Origin: Gluconobacter thailandicus F149-1 = NBRC 100600
GTDB taxonomy: Bacteria > Pseudomonadota > Alphaproteobacteria > Acetobacterales > Acetobacteraceae
Direction of reading: 5' to 3'
Assembly: GCF_000964465.1 (NCBI RefSeq)
Contig: NZ_BANH01000043.1
Coordinates: 1-64,000, forward strand
Length of the DNA: 64,000 nucleotides
The stretch's first letter is position 1. Every line of letters begins with the position of its first letter. Below the pieces are notes generated by a model that worked only from the letters and a program-made list of their open reading frames with translations, was not told where the DNA came from and searched no databases. Below are positions 44,796-54,308 of this stretch, piece after piece. Position numbers and translations under genes: made by a program.

Positions 44796-45666
44796 TGGAC
44801 GTCTCCTCCTCGCCAGCAAGCCACGCTTCACAGGAGGCTTTCGCCAGCGTCCGGACGCGTCCGATATAGGATGCGCGTTCAGAGACGGAAATCACGCCGC
44901 GGGCATCCAGAAGATTGAAATAATGGGAAGCCTTCAGGCACTGATCGAACGCAGGCTGTGCGACGCCAGCTTCCGCCAAACGGATGGACTCTTTTTCCGC
45001 ATTGTTGAAATGCGTGAGCAGCATCTGTGTATCGGCCAGTTCGAAGTTGTGACGGGAATAGTCACGCTCTGCCCGCAGGAACACGTCCCCATACTTCAGG
45101 CCCTTGCCGTTGAAGTCCAGGTCGTAAACGTTCTCGACGCCCTGAACATACATGGCCAGCCGTTCCAAACCGTAAGTCAGTTCGGTGGAAGGCATGACGG
45201 TCGGGATACCGCCAACCTGCTGGAAATAGGTGAACTGCGTGACTTCCATGCCATCACACCAGACTTCCCAACCCAGACCCCAGGCGCCAATCGTCGGGTT
45301 TTCCCAGTCGTCTTCCACGAATCGGATATCGTGCTTTTCGGGATCAATCCCGATGGCGCGATAGCTCTCCAGAAGCAGGTTCTGGCTCTCTTCCGGTGTT
45401 GGCTTCAGCAGGACCTGATACTGATAATAGTGCTGGAGGCGGTTCGGGTTCTCACCGTAACGACCGTCGGACGGGCGCCGGCAGGGCTGCACATAGGCCG
45501 CAGCCCATGGCTTTGAGCCCAGGGCGCGCAGGGTCGTATGAGGGGAGAGCGTTCCGGCTCCGACTTCTGTGTCATAGGGCTGCAGGATAGCGCAGCCCTT
45601 TTCAGACCAGAATTGATGAAGGCGCAGGATCAGGTCCTGAAAGCTGAGCGGCCGGGTCGCAGACAA
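44788..45666 (-). CDS. glyQ: Glycyl-tRNA synthetase alpha subunit
   Basis: A 292-residue class II catalytic subunit. It begins [20 protein letters not shown] and has [32 protein letters not shown] (motif 2-like) and [10 protein letters not shown]. It activates glycine and forms the active enzyme with GlyS. It heads glyQ-glyS. No T-box or other leader is visible in the 136-base gap upstream. Confidence 0.96.
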   Translation of the reverse strand: MSATRPLSFQDLILRLHQFWSEKGCAILQPYDTEVGAGTLSPHTTLRALGSKPWAAAYVQPCRRPSDGRYGENPNRLQHYYQYQVLLKPTPEESQNLLLESYRAIGIDPEKHDIRFVEDDWENPTIGAWGLGWEVWCDGMEVTQFTYFQQVGGIPTVMPSTELTYGLERLAMYVQGVENVYDLDFNGKGLKYGDVFLRAERDYSRHNFELADTQMLLTHFNNAEKESIRLAEAGVAQPAFDQCLKASHYFNLLDARGVISVSERASYIGRVRTLAKASCEAWLAGEEETSNG

Positions 45667-45802
45667 TTCGATAGGCTCCGGTTGGCAAAATTGGCCGCTA
45701 CCTTACAGCCTGAGGTCCATAACCGGAAGTGAGCGGGGCAAACGGACGGACAGTTCTTCGGAAAATCTCTTCTGGCCCTGTCGAATGATGCCGAACCAGT
45801 TT

Positions 45803-46417
45803 CTATTCCGGTTGCCACTTTCGGAACGCAGGAAGCTCTTCCGCCTGAGCGGCAAGGCGCACAAGGGCCGGATACTCTGGTGCACGAATGACGTCCGAGA
45901 TTTCATTTTGCGCGAACGTCCAGGCAATCGCAGTCGTTATGTCGGCCTGCGAGAGTGTGCCAAGCAGCCATTTGCCCTCCAGCACGGCGTAGCTTTTCTC
46001 AAGCTCGGCGAAGGCAATGCGGGCTTGTGCGGTAACGCGTTCCACCCAAGGAGCATATTGGCTCTCTATCGGGCGAAGTTTTGTTTCATAAACAAGTTGA
46101 ACTGACTTATCTGCGGCCGCGAGAGCCAACCCCAATATGTAAAGCGCGCCTGTCCGCTCACTTTGGTCTTCCGGCATGAGGCGCTTCTCAGAGGGTAATC
46201 CATGTCCGAGATGATCGAGGATGAGTGTTGAGTCCATGAGAACTGTCCCGTCCTGCGTCACGACGGTCGGGGCTTTCAGCATGGGGTTGATGTCGGCAAA
46301 CGCGGCCTTATCCCGAAACACGGAAAGAGAAAGGTGCTCGAACGGGATATCCATCAGTGTCAGGGAGATGGCGACGCGCCGGACGTAAGGTGAGTCCAGC
46401 TTTCCGATCAGTTTCAT
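45803..46417 (-). CDS. Glutathione S-transferase family protein
   Basis: A 204-residue GST. The thioredoxin-like N-terminus (MKLIGKLDSPYVRRVAISLTL, with SPYVRR in place of the usual glutathione-site start) includes VLMDSTLILDHL. The helical C-terminal domain has GTLSQADITTAIAWTFAQ, the N-capping-box region. The substrate is unknown. It is divergent from the GlxA-like regulator. Confidence 0.88.
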   Translation of the reverse strand: MKLIGKLDSPYVRRVAISLTLMDIPFEHLSLSVFRDKAAFADINPMLKAPTVVTQDGTVLMDSTLILDHLGHGLPSEKRLMPEDQSERTGALYILGLALAAADKSVQLVYETKLRPIESQYAPWVERVTAQARIAFAELEKSYAVLEGKWLLGTLSQADITTAIAWTFAQNEISDVIRAPEYPALVRLAAQAEELPAFRKWQPE

Positions 46418-46514
46418 TGGGGCTGCTCCGTTGAAAATGGAGCCGTTATCTTCTCGCTGCAGAGCGCCTGATGTAAGTGTCAGGAACGGTCATTTCCGAT
46501 CCGATCCTGCCAGA

Positions 46515-47486
46515 ATGCTGTTGCCTGTGCCTGCATGTCCTCTTGTCGCCATTCTCGCTTATGATGGGCTTTGTGCCTTCGAATTTGGCTGCGCCATAGA
46601 GGTCTTTGGCCTGAATCGACCGGAAGTCGGTGCGTACTGGTACCGCTGTGTCGTAGCGGGTCTGGAAGAGGGACCCCTTCGCGCGGGACCGCGACTGAGC
46701 GTCATGCCAGATGGTGATCTGTCGCTTCTGGATCAGGCGGACACGATTGTTGTTCCCGGCTGGCGGGGTGTGGATACGATTGTTCCGGAGGGACTGTTGC
46801 TTGCCTTGCGGCGGGCACATGCACGGGGGGCTCGTCTCGTTTCGATCTGTTCAGGCGTATTTGTTCTTGCGGCCACAGGTCTGCTTGATGGTCGTCGCGC
46901 CACGACCCACTGGCACCATACGGAGCATCTGGCCCGGAAATATCCGAACATTCTCGTGCAGCCGGATGTGCTTTACACGGAAGACGAAGGCCTGCTGACG
47001 TCCGCCGGAAGTGCTGCGGGGCTGGATCTCTGTCTGCATGTCGTGCGGCAGGATTTCGGGGCCAAAATCGCCAATCAGGTGGCGCGCAGGCTGGTCATCC
47101 CAGCGCATCGCGATGGAGGGCAGGCGCAGTTTGTTCCCCGACCGGTGGCAAAACGGCCTGGCCGTCGTCTGGGGACGCTGTTCGATGTGGTTCGCACCAG
47201 ACTGGATGAGGATTGGCCGGTTGAACGGATGGCATTGGAAGCGGGGATGAGTGCGCGTGGATTGCATCGCCACATCCGCGAAGCAACAGGAGTGACGCCG
47301 CTGGCATGGTTGCTGAATGAGCGAATCGCTCTTGCCCGGGAACTGCTGGAAACGACGCGTAACCCCATTGCGGAAATCGCCCGTCTGAGCGGCTTTCGGT
47401 CAGAAGCTGGTTTTCGAAAGCAGTTTCGACATTTGAGTGGGCTCGCGGCGAGTGAATATCGCAGACGGTTTGATGCGGCGGGCTGA
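46515..47486 (+). CDS. GlxA-type AraC family regulator
   Basis: A 323-residue regulator with an N-terminal DJ-1/PfpI-like domain (VAILAYDGLCAFEFGCAIEVF ... VSICSGVFVLAATGLLDGRRATTHW, with the elbow cysteine). The C-terminal AraC DNA-binding domain has two helix-turn-helix units (PVERMALEAGMSARGLHRHI and NPIAEIARLSGFRSEAGFRK). The ligand and targets are unknown. The start MLLPVPACPLV is preferred by domain start; a TTG at 46,431 in frame would add 28 residues and lies 13 bases from the divergent GST gene start. Confidence 0.85.
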   Translation: MLLPVPACPLVAILAYDGLCAFEFGCAIEVFGLNRPEVGAYWYRCVVAGLEEGPLRAGPRLSVMPDGDLSLLDQADTIVVPGWRGVDTIVPEGLLLALRRAHARGARLVSICSGVFVLAATGLLDGRRATTHWHHTEHLARKYPNILVQPDVLYTEDEGLLTSAGSAAGLDLCLHVVRQDFGAKIANQVARRLVIPAHRDGGQAQFVPRPVAKRPGRRLGTLFDVVRTRLDEDWPVERMALEAGMSARGLHRHIREATGVTPLAWLLNERIALARELLETTRNPIAEIARLSGFRSEAGFRKQFRHLSGLAASEYRRRFDAAG

Positions 47487-47693
47487 AGACTGAAGGCAGC
47501 CATGAAACCAAAGATCAGACACGGTGTTTGACGGTACGAGACGCCTGTTGCTCAGCCCCTTGAACCGTCAGCTTCCGATAATCTGAATTTTGAGGCGCAC
47601 CTGACGGGCAGCAGGTCGATCCCTTGTCGATTGAGCATCGGTGCCTCATATGATGAGGGAACGTAACTTCTTCGTCTGGAAGGATCAGAGACG

Positions 47694-48434
47694 ATGAACA
47701 ACGAAGAACGCGAAGTCATCTCCCGCTTCATCGCCCGCGTCGGCGGAGCGCAGCAGGGGAGTGGCTTCAGCCAGCAGCAGATGCCGGCTCTCCCCCCGAT
47801 TGACCCGGAGGCTGACCGCTTCATTGCCGATAACTTCCAGAAATATCCGGAAGCCCGCTATCGCGTGACGCAGATGGCCGTTGTGCAGGAAGCCGCTCTG
47901 GCTCAGGCGCAGAACCGTATTCGCCAGCTTGAATTCCAACTCCAGCAGGCTCAACAGCAGCTTCAGCAGGCGCAGCAGAACCGCTCGTCCGGTAGCGGTG
48001 GCGGTCTGTTCGGTGGTTTGTTCGGCGGTGGGAACCGTCAGCAGGCCTCGCCCCCGCCTCCAGGATGGGGCGCACAGGCTGGTGCCATGCCGCCGCCGAA
48101 CTATCAGCCTCAGCAGCAGTATGGTTACCCGCCGGGATATCAGCCGGGCATGTTCCAGCGTGGCGGAACGGGCTTCCTGGGTTCCGCGCTGACGACGGCT
48201 GCAGGCGTTGCCGGTGGCATGATGGCGGCTAACGCTCTCGAAGGCCTGTTCAGCGATCATCATTCTGGTGGGGATGCTGGCGGTTTTGGCGGTGGAGAGA
48301 CCATCATCAATAACAACTATGGTGATGCCGGGTCCGACCCGTTTGGTGGAGCTGGAACGGACGCAGGTGGCGGCTTTTCCGACTCTGACTTCGGCGGTGG
48401 CGGAGACTTCGGTGGCGATGACGATATGTTCTGA
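47694..48434 (+). CDS. DUF2076 family protein
   Basis: A 246-residue protein. The N-terminus (NNEEREVISRFIARVGGAQQG) and the helical QAQNRIRQLEFQLQQAQQQL coiled coil (about 65-90) follow the DUF2076 pattern. The middle is rich in Gly, Pro and Gln, with a glycine/alanine hydrophobic patch (LTTAAGVAGGMMAANALEGL). The end is Gly/Asp-rich and acidic. It is thought to be periplasmic or surface-associated in other bacteria, but no function is known. AAGGATCAGAGACG precedes the start. A terminator follows. Confidence 0.8.
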   Translation: MNNEEREVISRFIARVGGAQQGSGFSQQQMPALPPIDPEADRFIADNFQKYPEARYRVTQMAVVQEAALAQAQNRIRQLEFQLQQAQQQLQQAQQNRSSGSGGGLFGGLFGGGNRQQASPPPPGWGAQAGAMPPPNYQPQQQYGYPPGYQPGMFQRGGTGFLGSALTTAAGVAGGMMAANALEGLFSDHHSGGDAGGFGGGETIINNNYGDAGSDPFGGAGTDAGGGFSDSDFGGGGDFGGDDDMF

Positions 48435-48476
48435 CAGGCTGCCCCGCTTCGCCTGATACTGAAGATTTTCAGAAAG

Positions 48477-48506
48477 CCCGTCTGGTGTCGTCCGGCGGGT
48501 TTTTTG
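48477..48506 (+). terminator. Rho-independent terminator of the DUF2076 gene
   Basis: CCCGTCTGG pairs with CCGGCGGG (one bulge, one G-T pair) and is followed by TTTTTTG. Confidence 0.75.
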
Positions 48507-48596
48507 TTGTTTGCTCGCCAGAACGCGTATGATGCGTTGGTTTTTGTAACGTGATTTTCCGTTTCCCCGGATATTTCAATTTTCAAGGGTTTCCCG

Positions 48597-50120
48597 ATGA
48601 GCACCCATGACTTCCGCGACCTGGTAGCCTTCAAGGATCTTGAGGATGGGCAGATCACGTCTTTTTCCATCAATGGAACATCCGTTGTGCTGGTGAAGGA
48701 TGGGGAAGACGTTCATGCGCTGGGTGGCAAATGTCCGCACAAGGAAGCGCCGATGGAGCAGGGGGCATTCTGCCGGACTGAAAAAGGCAGCGTGCTGGTC
48801 TGCCCCTGGCACAAGGCCGTTTTCGATGCTGTGGATGGGAGCCTTGTCGAGCCGCTCGCACTTGAGCCGTTGCCGCGTTACCCCGTGGAAATCGTTGACG
48901 GCCGCGTTCTGGTGGGCGCGGAACCGATGAAACGGGACGCTCCTGCTTCCCGGCAGGAAGACGAGAGCGTTCTGATTCTGGGGGCAGGTGCAGCCGGTAT
49001 CATGGCGGCCGTGACACTTCGGCAGGAAGGGTTTTCCGGCAAGATTACGATGGTCACGGAGGAGAAACATCGCCCCTATGACCGCACGGCGCTGAGCAAG
49101 ACGGTTTTGCTGAGTGAGCCTGAGAAAGCACATGCGCCCTCTCTGCGAAGTGAGTCCTTTTATGGTCAGAACCGGATCCGCGTGAAACATGCCACGATCC
49201 AGTCTTTCAATCCGGCAACGAAGACGGCGATGCTCTCTGATGGCACCACTTTGACGGCCGACCATGTTCTCATTGCAACGGGTAGCCGTTCCCGGTCCTT
49301 GGGAATTCCCGGAGCTGATCTGAAGCGGGTCTTCACGCTTCACCGGGAGAAGGATGCGGAAGAGATTGCCCGTGTGATTGATCCCGATCAGGCCGTTACC
49401 ATCATCGGAGGTGGATTCATCGGTCTGGAAGTGGCGTCCTGCTTACGTCAGCGCGGGGTAGGGGTAACGATCATCGCCGATACGGATGTGCCGATGGAAA
49501 AGCATTTCGGTCGGGAAGTCGGAACGCGTTTGCGGCAGTTGCACGAAGAAAATGGTGTGGCGTTTATATCAGACGTGAAGGTCGCGAAAATTTACGGCGA
49601 TAAAAAAGCTGAAGGTGTTGAACTGGAAGACGGCATGAGGCTGCCGGCGTCTTTCGTTCTGGCGGGCGTGGGTGTGACGCCGGTAACGGATTATATTGAT
49701 GGTCTGGATCGGGATGAAGATGGCGCAATTGTCGTCGATCACCTGATGCGTGCAGCGCCCGGCGTTTATGCGGCTGGCGATGCTTCGGCGATCCTTCGTG
49801 ATGGTAAGCCAAGGCGAATCGAGCACTGGCGTCATGCTCAGGTACAGGGGCGCATTGCGGCTCTCACCATGATGGGACATGAGACCACCCATTTACCGAC
49901 GCCCTGGTTCTGGACCCAACAGTTCGGCAAGAAGATCGAACTGCTCGGCTGGGGGGAGAGCTTCGACAACGTCAGCCTTGAGGGGGATATCAAGGGCTTC
50001 AGCTTCCTTGCAACATATCTCAAGGACGGAAAGCCGGTTGCGGTGGCCGGGGCGGGTCACGCGTATGACATGGCCAGAGCCGCCGTCGATTTTGAAGGAT
50101 TTGTGCAGGAAAAGGTCTGA
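48597..50120 (+). CDS. Rieske-FAD pyridine nucleotide-disulfide oxidoreductase (AIFL-like)
   Basis: A 507-residue fusion. The N-terminal Rieske [2Fe-2S] domain has C46-x-H48 and C69-x2-H72 (KCPHKEAP and VCPWHK). The FAD domain starts LILGAGAAGIMAAVTLRQEG at about 122. The NAD domain has TIIGGGFIGLEVASCLRQRG and YAAGDASA. It resembles ferredoxin reductases of aromatic-ring dioxygenases and AIF-like proteins. No oxygenase partner gene is adjacent, so the electron acceptor is unknown. Confidence 0.9.
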   Translation: MSTHDFRDLVAFKDLEDGQITSFSINGTSVVLVKDGEDVHALGGKCPHKEAPMEQGAFCRTEKGSVLVCPWHKAVFDAVDGSLVEPLALEPLPRYPVEIVDGRVLVGAEPMKRDAPASRQEDESVLILGAGAAGIMAAVTLRQEGFSGKITMVTEEKHRPYDRTALSKTVLLSEPEKAHAPSLRSESFYGQNRIRVKHATIQSFNPATKTAMLSDGTTLTADHVLIATGSRSRSLGIPGADLKRVFTLHREKDAEEIARVIDPDQAVTIIGGGFIGLEVASCLRQRGVGVTIIADTDVPMEKHFGREVGTRLRQLHEENGVAFISDVKVAKIYGDKKAEGVELEDGMRLPASFVLAGVGVTPVTDYIDGLDRDEDGAIVVDHLMRAAPGVYAAGDASAILRDGKPRRIEHWRHAQVQGRIAALTMMGHETTHLPTPWFWTQQFGKKIELLGWGESFDNVSLEGDIKGFSFLATYLKDGKPVAVAGAGHAYDMARAAVDFEGFVQEKV

Positions 50121-50201
50121 ACCGCGCACGAAGCTTGACATGAGCGGGCCGTCCCGGCTTCCTGCGCCCACTTATCCGCCAGGACGTTGAAGAGGCCCGA
50201 C

Positions 50202-51998
50202 ATGCATCCATACCGCACCCATGACTGTAGTGCCCTGCGTGAGCAGGACGCTGGACAGACCGTCCGCCTGTCTGGCTGGGTGCACAGCAAGCGCGACCAT
50301 GGTGGCCTGCTGTTCATCGATCTGCGTGACCATTATGGCGTTACGCAGGTTGTTATCCCGGCTGGCACGGACCTGCTGGAAAAGGCCGAGCGCCTTCGTG
50401 TCGAGAGCGTCATCACTGTGACCGGCAAGGTTGTGGTTCGTCAGGGTTCCCAACGGAACCCGAACCTGCCGACGGGTGACATCGAAGTTCTTGCTGAAGA
50501 GCTGGAAGTCCGTTCCAACGCGGCTGTTCTACCGTTTCAGGTGGCGGGTCAGGAGAACTATCCTGAAGAACTGCGCCTGAAATACCGTTACATCGACCTC
50601 CGTCGCGAGAAGATGCACCAGAACATCATGCTGCGCAGCCGGGTCATTACCAGTCTGCGCCAGCGGATGATCGAGCAGGGCTTTACGGAATTCCAGACTC
50701 CGATCCTGACGGCGTCTTCCCCGGAAGGCGCGCGTGACTTTCTCGTGCCGGCACGTCTGCATCCGGGCAAGTTCTATGCGCTTCCGCAGGCCCCGCAGCA
50801 GTTCAAGCAGCTTGCGATGGTGGCGGGTTTTGACCGCTACTTCCAGATTGCTCCGTGCTTCCGCGATGAAGCTTCCCGCGCTGACCGTAGCCCGGGCGAG
50901 TTCTATCAGCTCGACTTCGAGATGTCCTTCGTCACGCAGGAAGATGTCTTCACGGTTCTGGAGCCGGTTCTGGCTGGCGTCTTCAACGAATTCACGCCGG
51001 AAGGCTGGAAGATCACGGACGGCGCATTCCCGCGTATTCCCTATGCTGATGCCATGCGCGATTATGGCTCCGACAAGCCGGATCTGCGTAACCCGCTGAT
51101 CATCAGGGACGTGACGGACGCCTTCCGGGATTCCGGTTTCGGTCTGTTCGCCAAGATTGCGGCTTCCGGTGGTCAGATCCGTGCAATTCCGGCACCGGGT
51201 GCAGGCGATCGTCCGCGCGGTTTCTTTGACAAGCTGAACACCTGGGCTCGTGAAAGCGGCGCAGGCGGTCTGGGCTACATCATCTTTGAGACAGAAGGCG
51301 GCAAGGGCCCGATTGCCAAGAACCTTGAAGCTGAGCGCGTCGAGAGCATCCGTGAGATCTGTGGCCTGAAGGCTGGCGATGCCGTGTTCTTTGCTGCCGG
51401 CAAGGGTGACGAAGTTGCCAAGTTCTCCGGCGTTGTCCGCACCAAGGTGGCAACGGAGCTGGATCTGATCGAGAAGAACGCTTTCCGGTTCTGCTGGGTT
51501 GTGGACTTCCCGATGTTTGAGCTCAACGAAGAGACGGGCAAGGTGGACTTCTCCCACAATCCGTTCTCCATGCCGCAGGGTGGTCTGGAAGCGCTGAACA
51601 CGCAGGACCCGCTGACGATCAACGCCTACCAGTACGACATCGTCTGCAACGGCGTGGAGCTGTCCTCCGGCGCAATCCGGAACCATCTGCCGGAAGTTAT
51701 GCTGCGCGCCTTCGAGATCGCAGGATATGGCCCGGAAGTTGTAGAAGAGCGCTTCGGTGGCATGCTGAACGCCTTCCGTTACGGCGCTCCGCCGCATGGT
51801 GGTGCCGCTCCGGGTGTGGACCGTATCGTGATGCTGCTGGCTGATGAGCCGAACATCCGTGAGGTCATTCTTTTCCCGCTGAACCAGAGCGGCGAAGACC
51901 TGATGATGGAAGCTCCGGCCCCGGTTGAGCCTGCGCGTCTGAAGGAACTGCATCTGGCGCTGGATCTGCCGAAGCCAAAGCCAGCCGTCACGAAGTAA
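50202..51998 (+). CDS. aspS: Aspartyl-tRNA synthetase
   Basis: A 598-residue class IIb synthetase of bacterial type. The N-terminal OB fold ([26 protein letters not shown]) binds the anticodon. The core has [20 protein letters not shown], motif 2 [20 protein letters not shown], the bacterial GAD insertion, and motif 3 [17 protein letters not shown]. The start is at the ATG after GAAGAGGCCCGAC. Whether it also charges tRNA-Asn (as in organisms lacking AsnRS) is not tested. A terminator follows. Confidence 0.97.
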   Translation: MHPYRTHDCSALREQDAGQTVRLSGWVHSKRDHGGLLFIDLRDHYGVTQVVIPAGTDLLEKAERLRVESVITVTGKVVVRQGSQRNPNLPTGDIEVLAEELEVRSNAAVLPFQVAGQENYPEELRLKYRYIDLRREKMHQNIMLRSRVITSLRQRMIEQGFTEFQTPILTASSPEGARDFLVPARLHPGKFYALPQAPQQFKQLAMVAGFDRYFQIAPCFRDEASRADRSPGEFYQLDFEMSFVTQEDVFTVLEPVLAGVFNEFTPEGWKITDGAFPRIPYADAMRDYGSDKPDLRNPLIIRDVTDAFRDSGFGLFAKIAASGGQIRAIPAPGAGDRPRGFFDKLNTWARESGAGGLGYIIFETEGGKGPIAKNLEAERVESIREICGLKAGDAVFFAAGKGDEVAKFSGVVRTKVATELDLIEKNAFRFCWVVDFPMFELNEETGKVDFSHNPFSMPQGGLEALNTQDPLTINAYQYDIVCNGVELSSGAIRNHLPEVMLRAFEIAGYGPEVVEERFGGMLNAFRYGAPPHGGAAPGVDRIVMLLADEPNIREVILFPLNQSGEDLMMEAPAPVEPARLKELHLALDLPKPKPAVTK

Positions 51999-52022
51999 CG
52001 TATTCTGGCCTGACGTCTGAAG

Positions 52023-52058
52023 AAGCCGGTACTCCTGAAGGGGTACCGGCTTTTCTTT
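52023..52058 (+). terminator. Rho-independent terminator of aspS
   Basis: AAGCCGGTAC pairs with GTACCGGCTT around TCCTGAAGGG and is followed by TTTCTTTTG. It lies 24 bases after the aspS stop. Confidence 0.9.
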
Positions 52059-52133
52059 TGTCTGCTCTCCGAAAAACGCAAGAACATCATGATAGTCTGC
52101 CCCTCCGGTTCAAATTCGGAAGGTGTGTTGTCT

Positions 52134-52778
52134 ATGCCGGTTCGCCCGACCGTCCCTCTTGGAAGACGCCTGTATCTGGGTGCTGAGTTCCTGACGCTTC
52201 ACGGCGGTGGTCCGTTGCTTATTCTGTTCGTTCGTCGGGCCGGGCTGTTATTTGGTCTGCTCTGGATTGCGGCGCTACTGGCTTTCCTGTCTCTCAGGCA
52301 TCAGAAGTCAGAGGTTCAGGATTTCTCGGGAGAAGTGCGCAGAATTTCGCTGCGCTTTGCCGTACTCGCTCCGCTGATTATACTGCTGACATGGTGGGTC
52401 TGGCCGGATGTATTTCTGAGCCTGCCGAAACAAAGGCCCCTGTTCTGGCTGCTTGTCATGGTACTTTATCCCATTCTTTCCGTCTGGCCGCAGGAAGTTC
52501 TGTATCGGGCGTTCCTGTTTTCCCGGTACGACTCTCTTTTCCGTCTTGCACCAGTGACGATCGGGGCCAGTGCCGTGGCATTCGGTTTTGCGCATATTCT
52601 GTTTCTGAACTGGATTGCCGTGGGCATGACGCTCGTGGGGGGAGCTCTATTTGCCAGCGATTACAGTCGGCATCGCTCGCTCACCCTGACCTGTTTTGAA
52701 CACAGCCTTTATGGATGTCTCATTTTCACGGTGGGATTAGGGCGGTTTTTCTACACGGGTGCTGCATGGCATTCGTGA
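52134..52778 (+). CDS. CPBP-family intramembrane protease-like protein
   Basis: A 214-residue membrane protein with about six hydrophobic segments. It has the CPBP (Abi/Rce1-like) motifs: PQEVLYRAFLF where the usual first motif is EExxxR, FGFAHILFLNW, and EHSLYGC. The first glutamate of the EE pair is replaced by glutamine, so catalysis may be altered. The start MPVRPTVPLG follows GGAAGG. Its role is unknown; family members process prenylated proteins, bacteriocin precursors or act in immunity. Confidence 0.8.
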   Translation: MPVRPTVPLGRRLYLGAEFLTLHGGGPLLILFVRRAGLLFGLLWIAALLAFLSLRHQKSEVQDFSGEVRRISLRFAVLAPLIILLTWWVWPDVFLSLPKQRPLFWLLVMVLYPILSVWPQEVLYRAFLFSRYDSLFRLAPVTIGASAVAFGFAHILFLNWIAVGMTLVGGALFASDYSRHRSLTLTCFEHSLYGCLIFTVGLGRFFYTGAAWHS

Positions 52779-53201
52779 TCAATGGAAATCTTATGATTCC
52801 ATAATGTCTATATTGAACATGAAGAACGCCCCGTATCGCTAAGAGCAAGGTTTCAGGGAGAGCCGATACTCTCCTGACCGCTGACCCTTGCGGCAGACTG
52901 GATGTTCGCCCCTGACCTGATCTCGGGAGAGGTGCAGCGTTGCCTGCCGGACTGGTCCCTGTGGAGTTCTGGCTTCTTTTTCCTGCGGGACGGATGATGA
53001 GGGCCAAGGTGCGTGCCATGGCAGATTTTGTCACCGAGATTGCCCAATCATGTCTTCAGGTCCTGATCTGACCGTCTGAACCGGGGCGTGTTACAGAGCG
53101 CAGCACGGAAACTTTTTTTTGCCACAGAGCCGCCCGATCACCGCCTTGTGAGGTCCGCACAGTCTGCGTCTTCATACCGCTCGTGAAAGGAGTAAGACGC
53201 T
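52779..53201 (+). ncRNA. 423-base gap with a candidate structured RNA
   Basis: No protein gene is seen. At 52,845-52,948 the plus strand can form a two-level hairpin (GCAAGG with CCTTGC outside, TCAGG-AGAG with CTCT-CCTGA inside, loop CCGATA). A stem GGCAG/CTGCC then encloses another hairpin. A T-run follows near 52,975. It could be a small RNA or a 5' untranslated region of the next gene. A 6S RNA was considered because of the CCGATA loop but could not be supported. The identity is open. Confidence 0.3.
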
Positions 53202-53498
53202 ATGCTGAAATATCTGTCGGGCTTGCTCGCGGTTTCTGCGTTTTTTGCGGCCATCATGGCATTGCCGCCCGTCAGTGGGACGGCACATGCCCAGTTTGTG
53301 CCTTATGAGGGGCCATACCGTCAGATGCCACCTCCGCCGCCTCATCCGCGTCGGGAACCCGTGCCACCTTACAGGTATGGCATGCGTTGGGAGCGGGGGC
53401 ACTGGCAGTGGGTCGGGAACGGCTATCGCTGGATTCCGGGGCACATGGTCCGTATTCGGCCTGTTCGGCCGCAGCCCGCCCCGTTTTACCCTCGATAG
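53202..53498 (+). CDS. Small secreted YXWGXW-type protein
   Basis: A 98-residue protein with a signal peptide (LSGLLAVSAFFAAIMALPPVSGTAHA). The mature part is proline-rich and has the tryptophan motif RWERGHWQWVGNGYRWIPGH, which is the kind of repeat seen in YXWGXW envelope proteins. It is probably outer-membrane or periplasm associated. AAAGGAG precedes the start. A terminator follows. Function unknown. Confidence 0.65.
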   Translation: MLKYLSGLLAVSAFFAAIMALPPVSGTAHAQFVPYEGPYRQMPPPPPHPRREPVPPYRYGMRWERGHWQWVGNGYRWIPGHMVRIRPVRPQPAPFYPR

Positions 53499-53507
53499 AC
53501 GCTGGAA

Positions 53508-53534
53508 GGCCGCTACGATCGAGCGGCCTTTTTT
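53508..53534. terminator. Terminator between convergent genes
   Basis: GGCCGCT and AGCGGCC form a 7-bp stem with loop ACGATCG, followed by TTTTTT on the plus strand. It reaches the stop of the convergent xth gene. Confidence 0.85.
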
Positions 53535-54304
53535 CAGCGAAGGGTGACGAGCACTGGAACATGGTCGGATGTTTTTTCAGCAGCCCGTTCATCCCGATCA
53601 ATTGTGAAAGACACAAGACGCTCGGCAACGCGCGGGGACAGCAGGGCGTGGTCGATGCGCAGACCCGAGTTCCGCTGGAAGGCTGCGGCCTGATAATCCC
53701 AGAACGTGTAGTGGCGCCCGGTAGGCTGGACGGCGCGCAGGGCGTCTGTCAGGCCAAGCCATTGCAGGCGGTTGAACGCGGCCCGTGTCTCGGGGCGTAC
53801 CAGTGCGTCGGTCGGGGAAAGGGCACCGGGCGCAAGGTCTTCGTCCGTCGGGCAGACGTTGTAGTCGCCGATGAAGGCGAAGGATTTTTCGCTTTCGAGA
53901 AATGTCTTTGCCCGGTTGGCGAGGGCATCAAAGAACGCCATTTTCTTGGCGTAACCGTCTTCACCGCCTGAATTTCCGTTTGGCAGATACAGATTGCCAA
54001 TCGTGAGCCCATCCATGTCTGCTTCAATATAGCGGGCGGTCGGGTCTTCAAAACCGGGAAGGTGATGGGTCGTCACTTCAAACGGACGACGGCCAATCAA
54101 GGCAACACCATTATAAGCTTTTTGGCCGGTCGTGGCGACGTGCAGGCCAGCCTCATGGAAAACAGCCGGGAACTGGCTGTCCTCGCATTTGATTTCCTGA
54201 AGGCAGAGCAGATCGCATTCCGGGTGGCGTTCCAGCCAGTCCTGAACGAGATGGGCGCGGGCGCGGATGGAATTGATGTTCCAGCTTGCGAAAGTAAAAG
54301 ACAT
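53534..54304 (-). CDS. xth: Exodeoxyribonuclease III / AP endonuclease
   Basis: A 256-residue Mg-dependent repair nuclease that incises abasic sites. Motifs: FTFASWNINSIRAR, CLQEIKCED (metal glutamate), GDYNVCPTDEDL, GLRIDHALLS and SDHVPVLV (catalytic histidine). The start MSFTFASWN is fixed by the family; upstream codons extend into the erpA gene. It is divergent from nothing and lies just downstream of erpA, in the same direction. Confidence 0.95.
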   Translation of the reverse strand: MSFTFASWNINSIRARAHLVQDWLERHPECDLLCLQEIKCEDSQFPAVFHEAGLHVATTGQKAYNGVALIGRRPFEVTTHHLPGFEDPTARYIEADMDGLTIGNLYLPNGNSGGEDGYAKKMAFFDALANRAKTFLESEKSFAFIGDYNVCPTDEDLAPGALSPTDALVRPETRAAFNRLQWLGLTDALRAVQPTGRHYTFWDYQAAAFQRNSGLRIDHALLSPRVAERLVSFTIDRDERAAEKTSDHVPVLVTLR

Positions 54305-54308
54305 GCGC

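Noticed and set aside
45667-45802. T-box or glycine riboswitch before glyQ
   Set aside because: The gap is short and holds no T-box sequence or paired glycine aptamer pattern.
47487-47693. Heat-shock promoter before the DUF2076 gene
   Set aside because: CCCTTGAA is present but the following -10-like sequence is only 10 bases away, too close for RpoH promoters.
50529-51953. Long open frame of 474 codons antisense to aspS
   Set aside because: It mirrors the codon bias of aspS, has no recognisable domain, and aspS is certain. Similar antisense frames over polA (16,926-17,882), mreB (33,789-34,895) and rne (27,094-27,906) were rejected for the same reason.
52845-53010. 6S RNA
   Set aside because: The loop CCGATA and nearby GATGTTCGCC recall 6S RNA, but the required long closing stem around one central bubble could not be built.
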